NCBI RefSeq assembly: GCF_043555935.1
Contig: NZ_JBIGIB010000003.1
Span: 620,001 to 684,000 of the forward strand
DNA: 64,000 nt
Source of the DNA: Pelomonas baiyunensis
GTDB taxonomy: Bacteria; Pseudomonadota; Gammaproteobacteria; Burkholderiales; Burkholderiaceae_C
Direction of reading: 5' to 3'
Within the stretch, counting starts at the first letter, position 1. Each line of letters begins with the position of its first letter. The notes beneath the pieces are model-generated. The model was not told where the DNA came from. It did no database searches and saw only the letters and a program-made list of their open reading frames with translations. Positions 8,264 through 14,989 of the stretch are shown piece after piece. A program made the translations under genes and the position numbers.

Positions 8264-8305
8264 ATGCTAGGAATCCGGGCGCCGGCGTCCGTGACATCTG
8301 CGTCA
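8264..8305 (-). promoter_or_regulatory. Operator/promoter C of the regulator-kinase operon
   Basis: Minus-strand TGAC-N6-GTCA (8305-8292), 18 bp, TTCCTAGCAT (8273-8264). The six central bases differ from operator B by a single base. The -10-like element is about 98 bp upstream of the regulator ATG, so this message would carry a leader of about 90 bases. Confidence 0.7.
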
Positions 8306-8316
8306 TGAACCGGGCG

Positions 8317-8333
8317 CCGCCCGTGAAGGGCGG
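8317..8333 (-). terminator. GC hairpin after the cyanophycin/arginine operon
   Basis: A six-base-pair CCGCCC/GGGCGG stem with a five-base loop lies 16 bp past the stop of the last operon gene and just before operator C. It has no following T-tract, so it is at best a weak or factor-assisted terminator. Confidence 0.3.
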
Positions 8334-8348
8334 TGCAGGCGCGCTTCG

Positions 8349-9008
8349 CTACGCCGGTGCTCCCGGCCACGCCAGCACCGGCCCGCCGTCATCGATGCGC
8401 GCATGCACCGGCGGGTGAAAGCCCGCCGCGCGCAGGGCGGTGAGCGCGGGCTGGTGGGCCTCGGGCACTTGCAGCACGCGGCTTTCGGCCTCGGCACCCA
8501 GGAAGGACAGGTACACGGTCTGGCGCGGCAGCAGGGCGGCGAGGTGGCTGCGCCAGTCGGGGCCCAGGCGGCGTTCGGCCTCGGCCGGGTCACCCGCGTA
8601 GAAGCGTGCGCCCAGGGCTTGCCAGAAGGGCGAGTGGCCGTGGGCGTTGAGCCAGCCGGGCAGTTCGGCCACCAGCCAGGGGCCGAAGTCGGCCGGGCGT
8701 TCGCGCAGTTGGGCTTGCGCGGCCTGGATCAGCCGGCCCAGGGCCTCGGTCTGTTCGGCGGGGGGCATGCCGGGCGCGGTGTGCAGGTCGGTGAGCTCGG
8801 CGTGGCCGGTGTGGTCGTTGCCCAGCAGCAGCGTGGTCTGCACGCGGAAGAGGTTCAGCTCGGCCGCCGCATGCACCACGCGGCCCAGGCGGAAGTGGTG
8901 GCGCGGCAGCGTGAGGCCCAGGCGGGGCACGAGGCGCAGCGACGCGATGCCGTCGGGCAGGGCCAGGCGCAGGCCGGTGGCCTCGGGGGTGATGCGCACG
9001 GGGCTCAT
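8349..9008 (-). CDS. Short arginine N-succinyltransferase-like protein (AstA/AruF family)
   Basis: 219 residues, distantly similar to the adjacent full-length AstA-like protein. It shares the segments GHSPFWQALG..FY, a Y-x-x-L strand and an R-x-DGGP motif near the C-terminus, but lacks roughly the first 70 residues of the acetyltransferase-like fold and the last about 40. Many arginine-succinyltransferase systems use paired alpha and beta subunits (AruF/AruG), so this may be a reduced alpha-type partner; it could also be a decaying paralogue. Its start overlaps the previous stop in ATGA. Last gene of the six-gene operon. Confidence 0.65.
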   Translation of the reverse strand: MSPVRITPEATGLRLALPDGIASLRLVPRLGLTLPRHHFRLGRVVHAAAELNLFRVQTTLLLGNDHTGHAELTDLHTAPGMPPAEQTEALGRLIQAAQAQLRERPADFGPWLVAELPGWLNAHGHSPFWQALGARFYAGDPAEAERRLGPDWRSHLAALLPRQTVYLSFLGAEAESRVLQVPEAHQPALTALRAAGFHPPVHARIDDGGPVLAWPGAPA

Positions 9009-10027
9009 GCGGCCACCTCCGGGTGCAGCGGGGTCACGACGAGCCGGTCGCCGGGGCGTGCGCCCACGCGGGCGGCGGTGGGGGCGTCGACGGTGGCGCC
9101 GGCCTCGGCCAGCACAGCGCGAAAGCGTGCGCGGTCGGTGCAGGCCAGCAACACGGCCTCGCGCGGGCCCGGAGCGGCGGTGTCGTGCACCGTGGCGTCA
9201 CGCGCCAGGCGCACGCTGCGCAGCGAGGCCAGGGGCGCCTCCACCGTGGGGCCGCCGTCGAAGATGTCGACGTAGGTGTCGGCGTCGAAGCCCTCGTCTT
9301 GCAGGATGGAAAACGGCAGCTCGCCCACCGGGTGCAGTTGGCCCAGCGCCCACTGGGCGGGTTCGGGCAGCAGGGCGACGTAGATGGGCGACGGGGGCAT
9401 CAGGTCGGCGATGAAGGCCTTGCTGCGGCCGCCCACGATGCGCTCGGCCTGGGGGTAGTCCATGCCGAAGAAGCGCTGGCCCACGGCGGCCCAGAAGGGG
9501 CTTTGGCCGGCGGCGTCGGTGATGCCGGGGCTCTCGGCGGCAATGCGCTCGGAAAAGCGGTTCGCATGCGCGCGGATGAACAGCAGCCGGGCGCGCGACA
9601 GCAGCTGCGCGGCGGGGCCGTGCTCGTAGGCCGGGTCCAGGTAGAACGAGGTGAGCAGCGTGGCGCCGGTCAGGTCGTGGCACAGGTGCAGGGTGTGCAT
9701 GCGCTGCGACACGCCCAGGGCCGCGCTCGCATGCACGACGAACTCGTTGCGGTAGCTGTAGAAGCGGTCGAAGAAGCCGGCGCTGGCCGCAATGCCGGAG
9801 CACCCCACCACGCGGCCGGCGGCGGTGTCTTCCAGCACGAAGAGGTAGGTCTCTTCGCCGCTGGCGTCGTCCGAGCTGCCGAAGGATTGCAGCGATGCGG
9901 CGATGCGGGCAGCGAGCTGGGCTTCGTCGTTGGGCAGCGAGCTGATGCCGTCGGCGCTGGCGGCAGCCATGCGCAGCAGGGCGGCCAGGTCGCCCTCGGC
10001 CACAGGGCGCAGCAGCAGGTGGTTCAT
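9005..10027 (-). CDS. Arginine N-succinyltransferase (AstA/AruG type)
   Basis: 340 residues, the usual length. AstA transfers succinyl from succinyl-CoA to the alpha-amino group of arginine, the first step of the arginine succinyltransferase (AST) pathway to glutamate. Recognisable family segments are the N-terminal LRPVAEGDLAAL, SYRNEFVVHAS, the LTSFYLDP strand, GQSPFWAAVGQRFF and the C-terminal DIFDGGPTVEA. It is coupled by ATGA overlaps to the regulator upstream and the short paralogue downstream. The other AST genes (astB, astC, astD) are not in the window. Its place after a cyanophycinase and a dipeptide hydrolase suggests it handles arginine released from cyanophycin. Confidence 0.88.
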   Translation of the reverse strand: MNHLLLRPVAEGDLAALLRMAAASADGISSLPNDEAQLAARIAASLQSFGSSDDASGEETYLFVLEDTAAGRVVGCSGIAASAGFFDRFYSYRNEFVVHASAALGVSQRMHTLHLCHDLTGATLLTSFYLDPAYEHGPAAQLLSRARLLFIRAHANRFSERIAAESPGITDAAGQSPFWAAVGQRFFGMDYPQAERIVGGRSKAFIADLMPPSPIYVALLPEPAQWALGQLHPVGELPFSILQDEGFDADTYVDIFDGGPTVEAPLASLRSVRLARDATVHDTAAPGPREAVLLACTDRARFRAVLAEAGATVDAPTAARVGARPGDRLVVTPLHPEVAA

Positions 10028-11028
10028 GGGGTGTCTCCGGAAGAGGCGGGGCCACGCCAGGCCAGGGCCCGGCGGCTGCGTTCATCGCGCGGGGTGTGGC
10101 CGAAGTGGCTTTTGTAGGCGTTGGAGAAATGCGAGCCCGACGAGAAGCCGCAGCTCAGCCCGATCTGCAGGATGGACTGCGAGCTTTGTTGCAGCAGCCG
10201 CTGTGCGCGGGCCAGCCGCAGGGCGAGGTAGTGGCGCGAGGGCAGGGTGTCCAGGTGCTGCTTGAACAGCCGCTCCAGCTGCCGGCGCGACACGCCCACC
10301 AGCTGCGCCACTTCTTCGGTGGGCAGGGGTTCGGCAAGGTTGGCGTCCATCAAGGCCAGCGCCTCGGCCAGCTTGGGGCTGCCGGCGCCACGGCGCTCGC
10401 TGTAGCCGGCGCGCTGGCGTTCGTCGCGCGGGCGCAGGCCACTCAGGCCCAGCCACTGCGCCAGCTCCTGGCCCAGGCGCTCGCCGTGCTGCGCGGCCAG
10501 CCACGCGCCGCACAGGTCCAGGCTGGCCAGGCCGCCGGCGCAGGTGAGGCGCCGGCCGTCGGGGCTGATCTCCCACAAGCCGTTGGCCCAGGCCACCGCG
10601 GGGTGGGCGTCGGCCAGGCCGTCCAGCAGCGGCCAGTCGGCGCAGGCGCGTTGGCCGTCCAGCAGGCCGCAGGCGGCCAGCGCGGCGGCCCCGGCATCCA
10701 GCCCGGCCAGCACGCGGCCCTCGGCGGCCCAGCGCTGCAACTGCGCGGCCAGCGCGGGTTCGACCGGGGTGGCGTCGGGTTGGATCAGGAACACCGCGTG
10801 CCAGTCGGCCTCGGGCGGCAGCGGCACCGTGTGCAGCGGCGCGCCGTTGGCGGCCACCACCGGCCCGCCCGGCAGCGACACGCACTCGCCCCGCCACACC
10901 ACCTCGTCCTGCAACTCGTTGGCGGCGGCCAGGCTGTCCAGCACACCCGCCAGCGCCAGCATCGAGAAGCCCGGCTGCAGCAGCAGGGCCACTCGGCGCT
11001 GGGGTGGGGGCGGCGTCATGCCCGGCAT
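10024..11028 (-). CDS. ArgR-type AraC/GlxA family regulator
   Basis: 334 residues: an N-terminal DJ-1/PfpI-like domain (about 5-190, typical of the GlxA subfamily) and a C-terminal double helix-turn-helix AraC domain (about 235-325, with VSRRQLERLFKQHL and GFSSGSHFSNAYKSHFG). This is the architecture of Pseudomonas ArgR, the arginine-responsive activator of aru genes, which has no relation to E. coli ArgR. The start is ATG 11028, 7 bp after the transporter stop (alternative ATG 11019); its stop overlaps the AstA start in ATGA. Lying inside a cyanophycin/arginine operon, it probably responds to arginine. A matching candidate site is at 14814-14855. Confidence 0.82.
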   Translation of the reverse strand: MPGMTPPPPQRRVALLLQPGFSMLALAGVLDSLAAANELQDEVVWRGECVSLPGGPVVAANGAPLHTVPLPPEADWHAVFLIQPDATPVEPALAAQLQRWAAEGRVLAGLDAGAAALAACGLLDGQRACADWPLLDGLADAHPAVAWANGLWEISPDGRRLTCAGGLASLDLCGAWLAAQHGERLGQELAQWLGLSGLRPRDERQRAGYSERRGAGSPKLAEALALMDANLAEPLPTEEVAQLVGVSRRQLERLFKQHLDTLPSRHYLALRLARAQRLLQQSSQSILQIGLSCGFSSGSHFSNAYKSHFGHTPRDERSRRALAWRGPASSGDTP

Positions 11029-11035
11029 CGTCGCA

Positions 11036-12421
11036 TCACCAGGCCTGCAGCGCCGCCACCGCCAGCAAGGCCAGGGCCAGAACGAGGTAGGCGGCCTGCA
11101 GCGGCAGCATCCAGCGCAGCCAGGTGCCAAAGGGCACGCCCGACAGCGCCAGCACGCCCACCGTGATGCCCGAGGTGGGAATGACCGGCGTGGTGAGCTC
11201 GCCGAACTGGAAAGCCAGCACCGCGGTCTGGCGGGTCACGCCCACCAGATCGGCCAGCGGGGCCATGACGGGCATGGTGAGCGCAGCCTGGCCCGTGCCG
11301 GAGTGGATGAAGAAGTTGATGACCGACTGGATCGCAAACATCTTCTGCGCGGCCAGCACCGGCGTGCTGGAGGCCACCAGCGGGGCCAGCGCGTTCAGCA
11401 GGGTGTCGATGATCTGGCCCTCGCGCATGAGGATGACCGTGCCCTTGGCCAGGGCGATGACGAGGGCCGTGCCCACGAGGTCGCGCGCGCCGTGCAGGAA
11501 GGCGGCCATGAACTCGTCAGCCGACAGCCGGGCCACGGCGCCCACGGCCAGCGCCATGACGAGGAAGAGGGCGGCGATCTCCTCGATGTACCAGCCGAAC
11601 TGCACCACGCCGCCGATCATGACCACGAGCGTGGCGGTAAACAGCCCCAGCACCACGCGGTGCCGGCCGGTCATGCCGGCGAATGCCTCGAAGCTGGCAA
11701 GGTCCAGCGTCTGGCGGCGCTGCTGGTCCATCGCAAACGTGGGGCTCAGCTCGGGCGTGCGGCGGATGCGTGCGGCCCACCACTGCAGGAAGGCGATGGT
11801 CAGCCCCGTGGCCAGGGCCCAGCACAGCGCGCGGTAGCCCAGACCCGAGAACAGCGGCACGCCGGCAATGCCCTGCGCCACGCCCACGTTGAAGGGGTTC
11901 AGGAACGCGGTGGCAAACCCCACCTGCGAGCCCACGAACGGGATGGCCACGCCGGTGAGCGTGTCCAGCCGCAGCGCGAGTGCCAGCGGGATGAAGATGA
12001 GCACGAAGGGAATGGCTTCCTCGGCCATGCCGAAGGTGGCGCCGCCCAGCGAGAACAGCGTCACGAAGACTGGGATCACCAGCGCCCGCACCAGGCCTGA
12101 GTTGCGGTGCGCGCGGGCGACCGACTTGATCATCGCGTCGATGGCCTCGGTGCGTTGCAGCACCGCGAAGGCGCCGCCCACCGTCAGCACGAAGCCGATG
12201 ATGAGTGACGCTTCCACGAAGCCCTTGATGGGCGCGGTCAGCAGCGCCACCAGCCCTTGCGGGCGGGCCTCCACGAGGTGGAAGCTGCCGGCCACGATGA
12301 CCTTCTTGCCGTTGACGAGCTCGGTCTCGAAGCGCCCGCCCGGGACGATCCAGGTGGCCGCTGCGATCAGCGCGAGCAGCGCGAACAGCAGCACGTAGGT
12401 GTTGGGCAGCTTGAGCTTCAT
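11036..12421 (-). CDS. YfcC-family transporter (ArcD/DcuC superfamily)
   Basis: 461-residue inner-membrane carrier with about 12 hydrophobic segments. The start NTYVLLFALL..A..TWIVPGG and the re-entrant motif FFIHSGTGQAALTMPVMAPL are typical of the YfcC/ArcD-like basic amino acid or peptide carriers. The substrate is not readable from sequence. Its place between the dipeptide hydrolase and the arginine regulator suggests beta-Asp-Arg, arginine or aspartate import. Coupled to the hydrolase by an ATGA overlap. Confidence 0.85.
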   Translation of the reverse strand: MKLKLPNTYVLLFALLALIAAATWIVPGGRFETELVNGKKVIVAGSFHLVEARPQGLVALLTAPIKGFVEASLIIGFVLTVGGAFAVLQRTEAIDAMIKSVARAHRNSGLVRALVIPVFVTLFSLGGATFGMAEEAIPFVLIFIPLALALRLDTLTGVAIPFVGSQVGFATAFLNPFNVGVAQGIAGVPLFSGLGYRALCWALATGLTIAFLQWWAARIRRTPELSPTFAMDQQRRQTLDLASFEAFAGMTGRHRVVLGLFTATLVVMIGGVVQFGWYIEEIAALFLVMALAVGAVARLSADEFMAAFLHGARDLVGTALVIALAKGTVILMREGQIIDTLLNALAPLVASSTPVLAAQKMFAIQSVINFFIHSGTGQAALTMPVMAPLADLVGVTRQTAVLAFQFGELTTPVIPTSGITVGVLALSGVPFGTWLRWMLPLQAAYLVLALALLAVAALQAW

Positions 12422-13536
12422 GGCGACAGCAACTTGCCCGAGCGGTAGGGCGTGGCCCCGGCAATCTTGGCCAGGCGCATGCCGCGCGTGGCGAAGCGGC
12501 GCGAGCTGCGGGCGAAGCAGCGCCCGGTTGTGCGCGCGTGCAGCGGGGTGCGGGTGTCGGTCAGGGGGCACACGATCTCGGCCACCAGGTCGCCCGCGTT
12601 CACCCAGTCGCCCGGTGCCTTTGCAAACACCACGATGCCGCTGACCGGGGCGGTCACCGGCTCCACGCCTTCCAGCGGCGTGGCCGGGCAGCCTGCGGGC
12701 ACGGGTGGCGCGGGGCGGTCGATGTGGCCCAGCTGGCACAGCGCCGCCACCAGGGCGTCCGCGTCTTGGCCGGCGAGGGCGGGGCTGACCTCGGTTTCTC
12801 CGCGCAGCTCCACCGTGGCGGCCAGGCAGCCCTGGGGGTCGATGGGATAGCGGCCGTGGAAGTGCGCGGCGAGTTCCCACCACAGGCGGGCCAGGGTTTC
12901 ATCGAACGGGTCGTCGCCCGACACCTCGGCCACCAGCAGGGCCTGCGCGCCCAGGTAGGCGGCCAGGGGCTGCAGCGCCTGCGCCTGCGGGGTGCCGGTG
13001 TAGACGTGCATCACGGCTTCGTTGTCGCAGTGCAGGTCCAGCACCAGGTCGGCGTCGGCCGCCAGGCTTTGCAGCAGGTGCTTCAGCGCCTCGGCCTCGC
13101 TGGCCGGTTGCCAGGCGGCCAGCAGGCTGCGGCAGGCGGCGCGAACGGTGCGGGTGTTGGCGGCGAGGTCGGGCCCCAGCCGCCCCTCCAGCGCTGCGAT
13201 GACAGCCGGCGTGAGGTGGCGGAACTGCCGGTTGAAGTTGATGCCGGTGCCCAGGTCGAAGCGGCCGAAGGCGCTGCCTTGCACGTCTTGCGCCAGGCCG
13301 ATGGGGTTGGCCATGGGCACGAGCACGATCTCGCCGGCGATGGCGCCCGCAGCTTCCAGCGCCGTGAAGCGCTCGATCAGCGCTTGGGCCACCCACATGG
13401 GCGGCACTTCGTCGGCATGCAGGGCGGCCTGCAGGTAGGCCTTGCGGCCCGAGGTGCCGGCGCCGAAGTGCAGGCTGCGCACACGGCGCTGCGTGCCGGC
13501 GCTGGCGGCCGGCAGGTCATGGAGGAGGGTTTTCAT
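12418..13536 (-). CDS. cphZ: M14 succinylglutamate desuccinylase/aspartoacylase-family hydrolase, candidate cyanophycin dipeptide hydrolase
   Basis: 372 residues. Zinc-hydrolase motifs of the AstE/AspA branch of M14 are visible: His40 and Glu43 in ALHADE, Asn-Arg in NFNRQF (about 101-106), His169 in LDLHCDNE and the general-base Glu243 in TVELRGE. A C-terminal beta-rich extension (about 285-372) looks like the barrel that follows the catalytic domain in this family. AstE itself removes succinate from succinylglutamate. Here the gene is coupled by ATGA to a secreted cyanophycinase, and CphZ-type M14 enzymes that split beta-Asp-Arg dipeptides are known from cyanophycin clusters, so CphZ is the preferred reading. 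No signal peptide; it acts in the cytoplasm. Confidence 0.72.
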   Translation of the reverse strand: MKTLLHDLPAASAGTQRRVRSLHFGAGTSGRKAYLQAALHADEVPPMWVAQALIERFTALEAAGAIAGEIVLVPMANPIGLAQDVQGSAFGRFDLGTGINFNRQFRHLTPAVIAALEGRLGPDLAANTRTVRAACRSLLAAWQPASEAEALKHLLQSLAADADLVLDLHCDNEAVMHVYTGTPQAQALQPLAAYLGAQALLVAEVSGDDPFDETLARLWWELAAHFHGRYPIDPQGCLAATVELRGETEVSPALAGQDADALVAALCQLGHIDRPAPPVPAGCPATPLEGVEPVTAPVSGIVVFAKAPGDWVNAGDLVAEIVCPLTDTRTPLHARTTGRCFARSSRRFATRGMRLAKIAGATPYRSGKLLSP

Positions 13537-14750
13537 CGCGGGGAGAGAAGCGGTTGCGCAACGCGCACGGGAATGACGTCCAGGCGGGCCTTGAGCACGG
13601 TGACGTCCTCGCCGCCTTGGGCGCTGCTGAACCACGCGGCGCTGCCGGGGCCGCGGTACAGGCGGAACTCGAAGCCGAGGTCGGGCGCCGGGTCGCCCGG
13701 CCGGGGGCGCATCTGGTAGGCCAGGCCGCGCACCTCGGGCAGGCCGGTGTCGAACAGGTAGGCCATGGCGTTGACGATGGCCTGGTCGCCCAGGATGTCC
13801 ATGAAGTACGGGCTGCCCTGCTGCAGCGCTTCGGCGTTGGGGGCGGTGGCGTGGGCCATGGGCTCGCGCAGCTTGGCGGCTGATGGCGTGCTGACGCCGG
13901 TGCTGAAGTCGTGCCGATCGCCACGGTCGAGGTAGCTGAGTTGCGCGCCGCGCAGGTTGAACGCGGTCTGGTCGGCGTTGCTGGTGGCCTCGCGCAGGTC
14001 CACCAGCAGCGCGCCGCGCGCGCCGATGATTTCCACCTGGGCACCCTTGAACACCGCGGCCGAGTTCTCTTCAATGCCCAGACCCTGCTGGAAGCCCAGC
14101 GCCCGCAGGGCCGGCAGCAGGCGCCCGATGCGGCCGCGCTTGAGGAAGTGCTGGTCGATGAACACGTCGGGTTCGATGAAGGCCAGGCCCCGGTCGAACT
14201 CTTGGCCCTCACGCCACTGGCCCTTCAGGACGAGGTGGTTGCCGGGTGGGTCCCGGAACATCATGCGGCTCATGATGGCCGCGCCCGCGCTGCTGCCGGC
14301 CACCACGCCGCCACGCGCCAGCACGCTGCGGATGGCTTGCAGCATCTCGGTGGGCTGGCCGGCGGGCTGCAGGCTGTCGACGATGTATTCCTGCGCACCG
14401 CCGGAGAAGAACACGCCCCGCGACTGGCGCACCTTGTCCAGCAGCACCGGGTCGCGCAGATTGGCTTGCAGGTCCACGCCCACCAGGCGCGGCGCGATGG
14501 GAATGGCCTCAGCCTGCGCGCCGCGCCGGTTCAGCGCGGCCACGATGGAGGCCGCGCTGCGCTCGGGGTTGCCGGCTGCGGTGGCGAACACCGCGATGCG
14601 CGCGCCGGTGCCGCCGGCTTCGTCCACGATGCGCTGCCACACCGCGTCGTTGTCGGCGCGCAGCGCGCCGCCAATGACGATGGCGGTGCCCGCCTGCGCG
14701 CTGGCCGCCCAGCAGCAGGCGGCCAGCAGAAGGGGTTTCAGGAATCTCAT
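13533..14750 (-). CDS. cphE: Secreted cyanophycinase (peptidase family S51)
   Basis: 405 residues with a clear signal peptide (about 1-20, cleavage SAQA-G). The S51 nucleophile is Ser154 in AGSSAGAAIMS; the histidine region is IDQHFLKRGR (His201) and a GLGIEENSA segment follows. Cyanophycinases cut the multi-arginyl-poly-aspartate polymer into beta-Asp-Arg dipeptides; an exported form implies use of polymer outside the cell rather than an internal store. No cyanophycin synthetase is in the window. First gene of a six-gene operon and divergent from the TonB-dependent receptor. An S51 alpha-aspartyl dipeptidase is the main alternative but is usually shorter and cytoplasmic. Confidence 0.85.
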   Translation of the reverse strand: MRFLKPLLLAACCWAASAQAGTAIVIGGALRADNDAVWQRIVDEAGGTGARIAVFATAAGNPERSAASIVAALNRRGAQAEAIPIAPRLVGVDLQANLRDPVLLDKVRQSRGVFFSGGAQEYIVDSLQPAGQPTEMLQAIRSVLARGGVVAGSSAGAAIMSRMMFRDPPGNHLVLKGQWREGQEFDRGLAFIEPDVFIDQHFLKRGRIGRLLPALRALGFQQGLGIEENSAAVFKGAQVEIIGARGALLVDLREATSNADQTAFNLRGAQLSYLDRGDRHDFSTGVSTPSAAKLREPMAHATAPNAEALQQGSPYFMDILGDQAIVNAMAYLFDTGLPEVRGLAYQMRPRPGDPAPDLGFEFRLYRGPGSAAWFSSAQGGEDVTVLKARLDVIPVRVAQPLLSPR

Positions 14751-14813
14751 GGGGCCATCTTGTCAGTGCAGTGGCGCGGCAACCAGCGGGTAGGGCCTCA
14801 AAGCGGTGCGTGA

Positions 14814-14855
14814 TGCACCGCGGACGCAATTGCATGTCGCATCGGCGCAAGGGCC
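14814..14855. promoter_or_regulatory. Candidate ArgR-type tandem site
   Basis: Two 21-bp direct half-sites lie back to back: TGCACC-N8-AA-N5 then TGTCGC-N8-AA-N5. The second matches the Pseudomonas ArgR half-site TGTCGC-N8-AA exactly, the first in part, with identical spacing. The site is between the divergent cyanophycinase and TonB-receptor genes, whose operon encodes an ArgR-type regulator. The binding claim is inference. Confidence 0.5.
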
Positions 14856-14989
14856 GCACAGGCCGCTTGCGGCGAAGCGACGCGCACTTGTGCAGAAGCG
14901 ACCGGCACGCCGAAACCCCATAGGCAAGTCAGAGACGGGCTCCCTAACCTGAAGGCATTCGCTCCCACCCCACTCCACCCGAGGCCTTC

